In this document: piece after piece, positions 17,158-25,790 of the stretch | Position numbering within the stretch: position 1 is the stretch's first letter | Layout: each line of letters starts with the position of its first letter | From: Marivita sp. | Lineage (GTDB): Bacteria > Pseudomonadota > Alphaproteobacteria > Rhodobacterales > Rhodobacteraceae | Length of the DNA: 38,806 nt | Assembly: GCF_020055635.1 (NCBI RefSeq) | Contig: NZ_JAIPUT010000044.1 | Span: forward strand, 1 to 38,806 | Direction: 5' to 3' | Position numbers and translations under genes: made by a program | The notes under the pieces: generated by a model | The model's database searches: none | Seen by the model: only the letters and a program-made list of their open reading frames with translations | What the model was told of the DNA's origin: nothing

Positions 17158-17982
17158 TTATCCTTTCACCGCGCCCGCGGTCAGGCCGGAGATGATCTTG
17201 CGCTGGAACACGAGGACCAGCATGACAAGCGGCAGCGTCACGATGACGGACGCCGCCATGATGCTGCCCCAGGGTATTTCAAACTCACTTGCGCCCGATA
17301 TCAGCGCGATGGCGACGGGCACCGTGCGCTGGGTGTCGGTGGACATGAATGTGAGCGCGAAGAGGAATTCGTTCCAGGCATGGATGAAGGCCAAGAGTCC
17401 GGTGGTGACCATCGCGGGCCAGAGGAGCGGCAGAAATACCCGGCGGATGATGGTCAAGGGCGACGCACCGTCCATGATCGCCGCCTCCTCGATCTCGATC
17501 GGCAGTTTCCGCATGAAAGTGGTCAGGACCCAGACCGTGAAGGGCAGGGTGAAGATCATGTAGGAGAACACGAGGCTCCAAAGCGAATTGAAAAGCCCCA
17601 TCCCGCGCACCAGCGTGAACAGCCCTGACAGCACGGCGATCTGCGGAAACATCGAGACCGACAGGATCAGCAGCAGCAGTTTTCCTCTTCCCCGGAACGG
17701 GATGCGCGCCAGGGCATAAGAGGCCGTAACGGCAAGCCCCAGAGAGATCACAACCACGATCGTGGCCACGAAGACCGAATTGAGGATCTGCTTGCCGAAA
17801 ACGCCATTGGCGAAGGCATCGCGGTAATTCGACAGGTCGATCACCTTGGGCAGGTAATTGACGTCGAAGATCGCCTGTCCACTCTCCAGCGACGTGAGGA
17901 TGGCATAATAGAACGGGAAAACCGCCTGGGCCACGATCAGGGTGACAAGCGCCCAGAAACCGATGCGTTTCAGAATGGCCAT
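17158..17982 (-). CDS. Sugar ABC transporter permease, MalG/UgpE type
   Basis: Inner-membrane subunit of the importer, 274 residues with six predicted membrane segments. The EAA loop that contacts the ATPase is EEAAIMDGASPLTIIRRVFL. It forms a pair with the larger permease upstream (stop and start overlap by one base). Family CUT1 importers carry di- and oligosaccharides, polyols and glycerol phosphates; the substrate cannot be read from this subunit. Confidence 0.92.
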   Translation of the reverse strand: MAILKRIGFWALVTLIVAQAVFPFYYAILTSLESGQAIFDVNYLPKVIDLSNYRDAFANGVFGKQILNSVFVATIVVVISLGLAVTASYALARIPFRGRGKLLLLILSVSMFPQIAVLSGLFTLVRGMGLFNSLWSLVFSYMIFTLPFTVWVLTTFMRKLPIEIEEAAIMDGASPLTIIRRVFLPLLWPAMVTTGLLAFIHAWNEFLFALTFMSTDTQRTVPVAIALISGASEFEIPWGSIMAASVIVTLPLVMLVLVFQRKIISGLTAGAVKG

Positions 17983-18929
17983 CAGCGGTCCTCCTTGCCT
18001 TCGAGATCCATGCGCGTGGCATAGATGAATCCGATCGTGATGAGCGCCACGATCAGGAAAAGCACCGTCGATGCCGCCGATCCATAGGCGAACCTGTCGT
18101 ATTCGAACAGATTTTCCCGCGCGAAGAGCGACATCACACGGGTTGCGTCGGTATTGGGCGTCAGCACGTACACGATATCGAAGACGCGAAGCGCATCCAG
18201 CCCGCGGAACACCACGCCGACCAGAAGCGCGGGCATGACCAGAGGCAGCGTCACCTTGCGGAACACGCGTACCGGGTTCACACCGTCAAGCTTTGCGGCT
18301 TCGTAAATGTCACCCGGGATCATCTGAAGGCCCGCGAGGATCAGCAGCGCCATGAACGGCGTCGTTTTCCAGATATCCACCATCATCACCGCGGCCATGG
18401 CTGTTTCCGGTGTCGCTGTCCAGGCGATGGGGGCCGAGATCAGGCCGACCTTCATGAGCATGTCGTTGATGATTCCGAACTGGTCATGAAGCATCCAGCC
18501 CCACATCTTGGCCGACACCACGGTTGGAATTGCCCAAGGCACCAACACGGCGGTCCGCACGATGGCGCGACCGGGAAACTGCGCGTTCAGGACAAGGGCG
18601 ATGATCAGCCCGAACAATGTTTCGAAAAAAACGCTGACAAAGGCAAATTTCAGAGTGTTCCAAACGGCGCGCCACCAGCGCTCGTCGACAAGCAGCCCGT
18701 CCCATTCGCCTTGCCCGTTGCCGTAATCGAACCACTCGAGATAATTGCGGAACCCGACCCATTCGGCACCGTCGAGGTCGTTTAGCGACGCGTCGGTAAA
18801 GCCGAACCATATGGTCTGAGCCAGCGGATAAAGCGCGACGGCTGCCAGAACCAGGAGCATGGGCGTCAAGAACATCCAGGCGGCGCGGGTGCGTTGCGTG
18901 ATAAGGCCGGTCTTCCGGGACATGTCCAT
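17982..18929 (-). CDS. Sugar ABC transporter permease, MalF/UgpA type
   Basis: The other membrane half of the importer, 315 residues. It has an N-terminal membrane segment (AAWMFLTPMLLVLAAVALY), a periplasmic loop and five further segments, with the EAA loop YEAAKLDGVNPVRVFRKVTL. Start at ATG 18929; a second in-frame ATG at 18923 is possible. A strong hairpin lies between this gene and the solute-binding protein gene before it. Confidence 0.92.
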   Translation of the reverse strand: MDMSRKTGLITQRTRAAWMFLTPMLLVLAAVALYPLAQTIWFGFTDASLNDLDGAEWVGFRNYLEWFDYGNGQGEWDGLLVDERWWRAVWNTLKFAFVSVFFETLFGLIIALVLNAQFPGRAIVRTAVLVPWAIPTVVSAKMWGWMLHDQFGIINDMLMKVGLISAPIAWTATPETAMAAVMMVDIWKTTPFMALLILAGLQMIPGDIYEAAKLDGVNPVRVFRKVTLPLVMPALLVGVVFRGLDALRVFDIVYVLTPNTDATRVMSLFARENLFEYDRFAYGSAASTVLFLIVALITIGFIYATRMDLEGKEDR

Positions 18930-18949
18930 TCCGCTTGTTTTGGAAATGC

Positions 18950-18971
18950 GCCCCCGCCGGTGGGCGGGGGC
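18950..18971. repeat. GC-rich 9-bp hairpin between binding-protein and permease genes
   Basis: GCCCCCGCC (18950-18958) pairs with GGCGGGGGC (18963-18971) around a four-base loop. On the transcribed strand no T-run follows. Hairpins here in ABC operons often protect the upstream mRNA, so that more binding protein than permease is made. That role is inferred. Confidence 0.6.
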
Positions 18972-18985
18972 AAGGGGTGCGTGTC

Positions 18986-20248
18986 TTACCAGGCGTCGCC
19001 CTTCAGGCGCGTCAGCATGGCGTTGAGGCGCGCCACGGCCGACTCCGCGTCCATCTCGCCGGACATGACGGAATGGGCAGCGGTCCAGATCTCGGACGAG
19101 ACTTCGTTGTAGTCGCCCTTCGTCGGGGCCGACGGCCGCGAGATGGCGCCGTCAATCACCGGTTTCCACAGGGGGATGAAGGGTTGCTTCTCGGCGATTT
19201 CCGCATCTTCGTAGAGCGCCGTCAACGTCGGCGGACGCGAGCTTTCGATCGCGCGGGCCCGCTGGCTTTCTTCGTTGTTCAGGAAACGCACGAGCTGGAT
19301 CGCTTCGTCTTGGTTCTGGGAATATTTCGCAACCGCAAGATGCGATCCGCCCAGGATGGAGGCGGTCTCTCCGCTATCACCGGCGGGCAGGGTCGTGACT
19401 TCGACCACGTCCTTTATCGGGCTGTCCTCGCCGTTCACCAACGCATAGGCATAGTTCCAGTTGCGCATGAACACGGCATTTCCGGACTGGAATACGCCGC
19501 GGGCGTCTTCTTCGGCGTAGTTCAGGATGCCCGGAGGCGCGATGTTCCCGACCCAGCTTGCTGCCAGGTCAAGAGCTTCGACCGCCTTTTCGTTCATCAC
19601 GGTGATTTCACCGTCCGCGTTGACGATCTGGCCACCACCGTTCGAGGCGATCCATTCCATCGCGTTGCAGGTCAGACCCTCGTAGGCCGCGCCCTGGTAG
19701 ACGTAGCCCCACATGTCTTCATTGCCGGCCTCACGCTCGGCTTGCATGATCTCGGACGCTGTTTCGGTCAGCTCGGTCCAGGTTTCCGGCATGTCCTTGC
19801 CGTATTTCTCAAGCAGGTCGGAGCGGTAGTAAAGTGCGGGCGCCCCCAGGAACATGGGCAACGCCACGAGCTTGCCGTCGACTGTCTGGCTTTCCACCGC
19901 AGCTGGTACGAACTGGTCGATGATGTCAGCCGTGGCTTCTGTCAGATCGACGAAGTGATCGGCCAGTTGCGGCGCCCAGATCACGTCAAGCCGATAAACG
20001 TCGATATCCTGCGATTCCGCCGACAGCCACAGGCGGAACTGCGCGAACTGATCGGTCGTGCGTTCGGGCATCGATACAATGTTCACGGTGTGCCCTGTTT
20101 CCTCTTCGAAACGGTCGAGGGCGACGCGCAGAACCTCTTGGTCTTTCCCGACAGCCCCATGTACGATGTTCAACTCCGCTGCGTGCAGAGCTGACGTTCC
20201 GAGCGTGGCGGCAGCAAGCCCTGCCGCTAAAAACTTTGTTCTATTCAT
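18986..20248 (-). CDS. Extracellular sugar-binding protein, family 1 (ThuE/MalE-like)
   Basis: A 420-residue periplasmic receptor for the CUT1 importer. It has a Sec signal peptide (MNRTKFLAAGLAAATLGTSA, with cleavage probably after ALHA) and the family-1 fold, including YRSDLLEKYGKDMPETWTEL and GGSHLAVAKYSQN. By eye it is closest to the trehalose/maltose-type receptors of rhizobia (ThuE, AglE). That suggests a glycoside-like ligand, but the catabolic genes around it do not fit plain trehalose or maltose use. It lies between the hydrolase gene (27-bp gap) and the permease genes. Confidence 0.9.
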   Translation of the reverse strand: MNRTKFLAAGLAAATLGTSALHAAELNIVHGAVGKDQEVLRVALDRFEEETGHTVNIVSMPERTTDQFAQFRLWLSAESQDIDVYRLDVIWAPQLADHFVDLTEATADIIDQFVPAAVESQTVDGKLVALPMFLGAPALYYRSDLLEKYGKDMPETWTELTETASEIMQAEREAGNEDMWGYVYQGAAYEGLTCNAMEWIASNGGGQIVNADGEITVMNEKAVEALDLAASWVGNIAPPGILNYAEEDARGVFQSGNAVFMRNWNYAYALVNGEDSPIKDVVEVTTLPAGDSGETASILGGSHLAVAKYSQNQDEAIQLVRFLNNEESQRARAIESSRPPTLTALYEDAEIAEKQPFIPLWKPVIDGAISRPSAPTKGDYNEVSSEIWTAAHSVMSGEMDAESAVARLNAMLTRLKGDAW

Positions 20249-20274
20249 GTCGTTCTCCCTGTTTCATGGATTGA

Positions 20275-21819
20275 TCACGCCGCTTGGCAGAACAGGGGCG
20301 ACGCCCATGCCATCTGCCCGTCCGTCTGGCGCAAACGGACGTAGAGATTTTCCCCGGCCGTCACCGGCCCGAGAGGAACGCTGCCATGCCATTGCCAAAG
20401 GGCGGTTTCGGGCAGGGGATGAAAGCGATATGCAGGGCTGTCGATCGGACCAAGATTGCCCGCAAGAGCCCCCTCGCGCAGGCGCGAGGCAGGAATGTCG
20501 ATCTGCCGGCCGCTGAGGGTGGCGCGAATCACGGCGCCCTCCTCGAGCCTGAGCCGCAAGGCAATGCCTTGTGTGGCGGTGGTGGAATTGTTCGGGTTCG
20601 CCTCTGCCGTGACGGCGAAATGCGAGATACCATCCTTGAGCGCCCATTCGGCACGCAGATGTTCCCCATCCCGGCCTTCCAGCGGCGACACCACCTCGGC
20701 CCCGCGAAAGCGTGGCTCCATCGCGATGATCTCGCCTGCGTCGATCCGGATTTGTCCTTCCCAGCGGTGTTGGGAGCCGCGTGCGCCCCAACCCAGTTCC
20801 AAGTACAGGAGCGTCTCGTCAAGGTTGCCGATGGGTGATGCGGCCAGCGCAGGCGATATCCGCTGAAACAGCCTGCCGTTGCGGATCACATCGATACATT
20901 CGATGGCGCCACCCGCCACCGCTTCGACATTCAGTACGGCGTCCGGCGCAGGGGGCACGATGCTGCCCTGAATCGCGTCGCCGATCGCGGTCAATAGATG
21001 GATGTTCGGTCCGGTCAGCGCATTGGTGTGCCGCGAGGTCAAGCCCTGCCAAATACTGTCTCGATCATTGCGCGGTGCATAGACCGACATCCGCCCATGG
21101 CCGTACGAGCCGGGAAAGGCACTATGATGATCGGTATTTCCGACGATTCCGAAGACATGACCCTGCGCCAGCCCCCATTCCATGGTCGAATGCCCATCGA
21201 CCGGACCCATGGAGTGCAAGTAGCTGCGCGGGCTCTCCGATGTCTCTGCGCAGCCATGCATCGAGTTCATCTCGACAAAAGGCGACAGGCTCGGGTCGAA
21301 CGTGTCCCAATTGATGCCCCGAGCGCCTTGTCGGTAGCCAATGTGATGTGGAAATGCGAAGGCCCGGTTGGGCATGTCGCGGTGCAGCGCCGCTTTCAAC
21401 TCGGCGGGGCTATCGGCCAGGTGCAGGGGAGCGCCGTCAAGATCGCGGTACACGATCGTGTAGTCGCCATGTTCCGTAGAATGGATTTCATATCCCGGAA
21501 AGACTTTCAGACCCTCGGTTTCGGCAGCTTCAAGCGTTTCATAATGCTCTGCCCAGCCTGCCCGCAGCTTGGCAAAGCCATCGACATGGAATTCGACAAT
21601 ATGGGCCACGCTGGGGTCGTCCACCGGCATGTCGGGCCAGTGTGCGTGTCCGGTGATCGACACGAAATCCAGTTGCAGCGCAGCGCGAGAAAGAGCTTCG
21701 GAAAAGCGTCCGTGGCCATAAGACAGATCGCAATGATTATGGATGTCACCGAACAGCGGTGTGACCCCCAACCGGTCCGCGCGTGGCGTCAATCCATGGC
21801 AGAGATGAGGGCGGGTCAT
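20275..21819 (-). CDS. PHP-type metallohydrolase (DUF3604/CehA-like), substrate unknown
   Basis: A 514-residue cytoplasmic protein without signal peptide. The N-terminal part has clustered metal ligands of the PHP superfamily: GDIHNHCDLS (HxH), SITGHAHW, PGYEIHS, FPHHIGY and GNTDHHS. The C-terminal part (about 290-514) looks beta-rich and may form a sandwich domain that orients the substrate. PHP enzymes cleave phosphate esters and phosphodiesters; CehA-type relatives cleave other esters. In this operon it would act on the imported compound, either releasing a sugar phosphate or removing a substituent. Its ATG is at 21819, and its start overlaps the end of the oxidoreductase gene (4 bp). The reaction is not known. 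Confidence 0.75.
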   Translation of the reverse strand: MTRPHLCHGLTPRADRLGVTPLFGDIHNHCDLSYGHGRFSEALSRAALQLDFVSITGHAHWPDMPVDDPSVAHIVEFHVDGFAKLRAGWAEHYETLEAAETEGLKVFPGYEIHSTEHGDYTIVYRDLDGAPLHLADSPAELKAALHRDMPNRAFAFPHHIGYRQGARGINWDTFDPSLSPFVEMNSMHGCAETSESPRSYLHSMGPVDGHSTMEWGLAQGHVFGIVGNTDHHSAFPGSYGHGRMSVYAPRNDRDSIWQGLTSRHTNALTGPNIHLLTAIGDAIQGSIVPPAPDAVLNVEAVAGGAIECIDVIRNGRLFQRISPALAASPIGNLDETLLYLELGWGARGSQHRWEGQIRIDAGEIIAMEPRFRGAEVVSPLEGRDGEHLRAEWALKDGISHFAVTAEANPNNSTTATQGIALRLRLEEGAVIRATLSGRQIDIPASRLREGALAGNLGPIDSPAYRFHPLPETALWQWHGSVPLGPVTAGENLYVRLRQTDGQMAWASPLFCQAA

Positions 21820-23108
21820 AGGAAATCCTGCGTCAACGGGTTCACGGGACGGCCTTGTGCGGCCATGGATTTTTGCGCCGCGTGAACGATGCGCAGCGAT
21901 GCCAGCCCGTCGCGAACCCCCGCAGGTGGCAATTCCCCGTCGATGAAACGGCGCATCGTGCTCACCAATTCAAGATCAGCGCCGAAATGCGACGAATCCC
22001 GGTTCGCCGCCCCGGCTTTGATCGTCTCATGTCTTGCGCCGTGGTCCGCAACGAGGTCGATCTCGCCTGAGTGACGCTCCATCCGCAGGCGGCCCTTTTC
22101 TCCTATGATCTCGAGCGTTTCCTGATCCGTCGAAAACGGGCCAAATATGGTGAAGAAAAGGCATGCGACGATGCCGTTGGTGTAGCGCAAGGTGACGACC
22201 GCATGATCATCGATGTCTGAGCCGGGCAGATAGACGCAATTGTCGTTGCGGTCTTCGGGTGCCGTGGCATCGATCCAGCTTGGATTGGGGACTTTGCCGA
22301 CGCCTTCTGCGACGTCGATCAGGGTTTCGTGCCGACGGTAGGGGCAGTCCCGGTCACATTCCGAACAGCGGGGGGGCGCGGTCGGATCGGGCGCAAAGAT
22401 GGAAGACCTTCCCCCGGTCGCGGTGACCGACACGGCCTCGCAGCCCGCGATCCAGTTGAAGACGTCGAAGTGATGCGATCCCTTGTCATTGATCGCCCCA
22501 CCCGAGGCGGCATTCGTGCGATGCCAGAGTTGCAGGTAGCGGGTATAGGGGATTACCGAACGCAACAGCACCATCTGCGGCACTCCGATGGCATCATTGC
22601 GTGACAGGCCGATGCTTTCGATCCATGGACGTTCATAGCGGCGCGTGAACCCCATCATGATGGGCTGACCCGTTTCGGCCTCGATCTGCATGATGGCTTC
22701 CGCATCGGCCAGATTGACCGAGATCGGCTTGTCGAGATAGATCCGCTTGCCCGCCTTTGCGGCCGCACGCACGGGTTCCAGATGCGCGCTCGTGTGTGTG
22801 GTAACCAGCACGATGTCAATTTCCGGATCGGTCACCGCGTCTTGCAGGGTGTCGGCGACCCGCACGTGGTGCCGCACACCCTGCGTGGCATAGATCTCGT
22901 CGAGATAGGCCGCGGCGTGCATCGACCTGTCGCGCAACCGATCGTGCACACTGACGATGCGAAATCCTGTGTCCCGCGCCAGTTCGGCCATTCTGCTGCC
23001 GACATAGTAGATCCCGCGCTCGCCTGCGCCAATGATGGCAACGCCTATCGTCCCAGCCGTTTCCGACGGTTTGGTCCTGCTCAGTTGGCTTGTGGCTACG
23101 GAACTCAT
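21816..23108 (-). CDS. Gfo/Idh/MocA-family oxidoreductase with a cysteine cluster
   Basis: NAD(P)-dependent sugar dehydrogenase-like protein, 430 residues, longer than the usual 330-390. The Rossmann fold begins at about residue 21 (VAIIGAGERG), and the lysine motif is YLDKPISV. It has GSHHFDVFNW in the substrate domain, a short cluster C248-x2-C251-x3-C255 (PPRCSECDRDCPYRRH) and a terminal helix region. The cluster could bind zinc or another metal; some other members of the family have similar inserts. First gene of the operon after the regulator, with GGGAG as ribosome binding site. It probably oxidises a hydroxyl of the imported sugar derivative; the substrate is unknown. Confidence 0.85.
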   Translation of the reverse strand: MSSVATSQLSRTKPSETAGTIGVAIIGAGERGIYYVGSRMAELARDTGFRIVSVHDRLRDRSMHAAAYLDEIYATQGVRHHVRVADTLQDAVTDPEIDIVLVTTHTSAHLEPVRAAAKAGKRIYLDKPISVNLADAEAIMQIEAETGQPIMMGFTRRYERPWIESIGLSRNDAIGVPQMVLLRSVIPYTRYLQLWHRTNAASGGAINDKGSHHFDVFNWIAGCEAVSVTATGGRSSIFAPDPTAPPRCSECDRDCPYRRHETLIDVAEGVGKVPNPSWIDATAPEDRNDNCVYLPGSDIDDHAVVTLRYTNGIVACLFFTIFGPFSTDQETLEIIGEKGRLRMERHSGEIDLVADHGARHETIKAGAANRDSSHFGADLELVSTMRRFIDGELPPAGVRDGLASLRIVHAAQKSMAAQGRPVNPLTQDFL

Positions 23109-23145
23109 GGCCGCTCCCGTGTCGTGGATACGGAGGAACGCTATG

Positions 23146-23181
23146 TGAGTATAATGGGCCCGAGAAGTCGAGTTATACTCA
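23146..23181. promoter_or_regulatory. Candidate operator for the sugar-derivative operon
   Basis: TGAGTATAA (23146-23154) and TTATACTCA (23173-23181) are perfect inverted copies, 18 bases apart. The right copy is itself palindromic (GAGT-TAT-ACTC, 23170-23180). The pair lies in the 80-bp gap between the regulator gene and the oxidoreductase gene. TATACT on the minus strand, inside the left copy, could be the operon's -10 box. This fits a dimeric regulator blocking transcription; binding is inferred. Confidence 0.55.
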
Positions 23182-23188
23182 GATACGA

Positions 23189-24253
23189 TTATTTATCGCA
23201 TGTCTCGACACTGCCGAAGACGGCGCGATGAACCGGAAGGTAATGCACGGTCGGCGCGTCGCCCTCGAGAGCCAGGCGCGACAGGATGACGTTTTCAAAG
23301 CAGGCGATCTTTTCGGCGTTGGAATTGCCGACCACGTCGAAGCGGCCCAAATGTTCGGAGTGGTTGTCGATGCTGCCCAGCATCACCACAGACAAGTCCG
23401 AAGGACATCGAAGCCCCAGATCGCCAAGCGCGTGATCCAGCTTGTGGCCATCAACCACACCCCAGGTGATCAATGCGCTGAACGGAAAACTGCCATCCAC
23501 CTGCCGATAGTCACCAAGACCGGCCGTGAGGTCGGTAAGCTTGTAATCGCCCGGCAGCCCCTCGATTTCGATCAGCCAGCCCTGATCGCCGCCATTTTCG
23601 CAGAACCGCAGGTATTCGCGCCGGGCCATGGCGATCTGGCGGGCGGGGTGGGCCGAGGTCAGAAACGCGATCCGCTGATGCCCGCTTTCCTTCAGGTGCC
23701 TTATGGCAACGGTCAATGCCTCTCGCCAATTGGTGCCGATCGCGTCGACGCCGACCCCGGTGGCGGAGATGCCGTCCACCACCACCGCATTCGCATGGTC
23801 TGCGATGCCGGCAATAAAGGACAAGGCCAAGGGCTCGAAATGGACCTGGATCAGGCACACCCGATACCGACCAAGCCGCGACAGGACAGAGAGCGCGTGA
23901 TCTTCGTCGGAAAAGCCAAGCAACATGATCCGTTGCCCGCGCGTCTTGAAGCGGCGTTCGAGTTCGGTCAAGAGCGAACGGGCCAGTCGGCTGGCCGAGA
24001 TACGGTAGAGAACCAGAACATCGGCCTCGAATAATTCTTCGTTCGCCAAGGGCTCTGCCACGCAGATCCCGGCGCCCCGCCGGGCGATCAAGTGACCGGA
24101 TGCGATATAGGGTGCAATAGCCGCCTCGACGGTGCGCTGCGCAGTGCGGAACCGCCGCATGATCTCGCGCACAGTCGGAAGACGCTCGCCAGGCGACAAT
24201 CGCGCTATCTCCGCCGCGACCCAGGTTTCGATGTCTTTCTTGCGGCTTGCCAT
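23189..24253 (-). CDS. GntR-HTH / periplasmic-binding-fold regulator (AraR-like)
   Basis: A 354-residue regulator: an N-terminal GntR-type winged helix (about 1-68, with GERLPTVREIMRRFRTAQRTVEAA) joined to a LacI-like ligand-binding domain (about 75-345, with DVLVLYRIS, VVVDGISATGVGVDAIGTNW, HQRIAFLTS and CPSDLSVVML). This fusion is found in AraR-type sugar regulators. It lies directly upstream of, and in the same direction as, the sugar-derivative operon. It should release the operator at 23146-23181 when the sugar or a metabolite binds. Confidence 0.85.
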   Translation of the reverse strand: MASRKKDIETWVAAEIARLSPGERLPTVREIMRRFRTAQRTVEAAIAPYIASGHLIARRGAGICVAEPLANEELFEADVLVLYRISASRLARSLLTELERRFKTRGQRIMLLGFSDEDHALSVLSRLGRYRVCLIQVHFEPLALSFIAGIADHANAVVVDGISATGVGVDAIGTNWREALTVAIRHLKESGHQRIAFLTSAHPARQIAMARREYLRFCENGGDQGWLIEIEGLPGDYKLTDLTAGLGDYRQVDGSFPFSALITWGVVDGHKLDHALGDLGLRCPSDLSVVMLGSIDNHSEHLGRFDVVGNSNAEKIACFENVILSRLALEGDAPTVHYLPVHRAVFGSVETCDK

Positions 24254-24426
24254 GCGCGTCTCATATCAGTTGGCAAAGTCGCGGTGAAGCGGCCGTTCGA
24301 GCGGTTGCGGATCAGCATGAGACCAGAAGCCACTGGGCGCCATTCCGAAATCGGCATTGTCAGCCGCAACTGGCAGGCAAGCGCATGCCGGGGCTCTGCA
24401 GACCCGACCGTTTTCTTTGCCGGAAA
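24254..24426. other. 173-bp gap between gdhA end and regulator start
   Basis: Carries the upstream region of the regulator gene (transcribed leftward) and the downstream region of gdhA. I see no gene and no convincing terminator. Confidence 0.4.
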
Positions 24427-25773
24427 TCAGGTCACGCCCTCGGCATGCATCGCTTCGGCCACTTTCGTGAAACCGGCGATATTGGCACCCTTGGTATAGT
24501 TGATGCCCGCCTTTGACTGACCGAATTCGGCGCAACTGTCGTGGATGGTTTGCATGATATCCTTGAGCGCGTCGGCCAGTTCCTGGCGGGTTTGCGTACG
24601 GCGCTGGCGGTTCTGGCTGATTTCGAGGCCCGATACCGCGACGCCACCGGCATTCGCGGCCTTTCCGGGGCCGAAGAGGAGGTCCGCGTCGCGTATCGCC
24701 TTTTTCGCCTCTGCCGTGGTGGGCATGTTCGCGCCTTCGACGATCGTGGTGCAGCCATTGTCGATCAGCGCATTGACCCCGTCCTTGCCCAGTTCGTTTT
24801 CGGTGGCGCAGGGCAGGGCGACATCGCATGGCACGCCCCAGGGCGCCGCATCCGCGCACCAGGTCGCGTCGAATTCGTCGGCATAGGCTTCGAGGCTGGC
24901 GCCGGATTTGGACTTGTGGTCCTTGACCCAGTCGATCTTTTCCTGCGTCAGGCCATTCCGGTCGTGGATGTAGCCATTGCTGTCGGACAGTGTGATCACC
25001 TTGGCCCCGTCCCTGATGGCAAGCTCAGCGGCATGGGTGGCCACGTTCCCGGCGCCCGAGATGACAAGGGTCTTCCCGTCGATCCGGTCACCCTGTTCGG
25101 CAAGCATATGGCACAGGAATTGGACCACGCCGTACCCCGTCGCTTCGGTGCGGATCTCGGCACCGCCCATGGACAGGCCCTTGCCGGTCAGGACGCCCTC
25201 GACCTGGTTGGTGATCCGCCGATAGGTGCCGAACAGCCAGCCGATCTCGCGCGAGCCGACGTTGATGTCGCCGGCCGGGATATCGACATCGGGACCGATA
25301 TGGCGGTGCAGTTCCTGCATGTAGGACTGGCAAAAGCGCATGATCTCGCCTTCGGAACGCCCCGAGGGGTCGAAGTCGGCACCGCCTTTTCCGCCGCCAA
25401 GCGGAAGGCCGGTCAGGGCGTTCTTGAAGATCTGCTCGAATCCCAGGAATTTCAGCATCGACTGGTTTACGCTCGGCTGAAACCGCAGGCCGCCCTTGTA
25501 GGGTCCGATGGCCGAATTGAACTGGACGCGGTAGCCTCGATTGACATGGACGATATTGTCGTCATCGCGCCAGTCCACGCGGAACGAGATGATCCGGTCG
25601 GGCTCGGTCAGCCGGTCGAGGATCGCCGCCTCTCGGTATTGCGGCGTGTCATTCACGATGGGCAAAAGGTCTGGCACGACCTCGCTCACCGCCTGGTGAA
25701 AGGCATCCTCTCCGGGGGTGCGCCTTTTCAGGGATTCAAGAAATTCGTCAAAGTCGATCTTGTCGTGGGTCAT
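24427..25773 (-). CDS. gdhA: Glutamate dehydrogenase (NADP-type)
   Basis: Makes glutamate from 2-oxoglutarate and ammonium. Length (448 aa) is that of the hexameric NADP-dependent enzymes. Seen motifs: GPYKGGLRF and PLGGGKGG with the catalytic lysine, then GAGNVATHAAE in the cofactor domain and GKAANAGGVAVSGLEISQN. The ATG at 25773 is the correct start: the frame is open much further upstream, but that part overlaps the acetolactate synthase gene and has no matching domain. It follows that gene by 17 bases. With amtB and tmm close by, it would assimilate the ammonium taken up or released. Confidence 0.95.
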   Translation of the reverse strand: MTHDKIDFDEFLESLKRRTPGEDAFHQAVSEVVPDLLPIVNDTPQYREAAILDRLTEPDRIISFRVDWRDDDNIVHVNRGYRVQFNSAIGPYKGGLRFQPSVNQSMLKFLGFEQIFKNALTGLPLGGGKGGADFDPSGRSEGEIMRFCQSYMQELHRHIGPDVDIPAGDINVGSREIGWLFGTYRRITNQVEGVLTGKGLSMGGAEIRTEATGYGVVQFLCHMLAEQGDRIDGKTLVISGAGNVATHAAELAIRDGAKVITLSDSNGYIHDRNGLTQEKIDWVKDHKSKSGASLEAYADEFDATWCADAAPWGVPCDVALPCATENELGKDGVNALIDNGCTTIVEGANMPTTAEAKKAIRDADLLFGPGKAANAGGVAVSGLEISQNRQRRTQTRQELADALKDIMQTIHDSCAEFGQSKAGINYTKGANIAGFTKVAEAMHAEGVT

Positions 25774-25790
25774 GCAAGCTTTCCAGTCGA

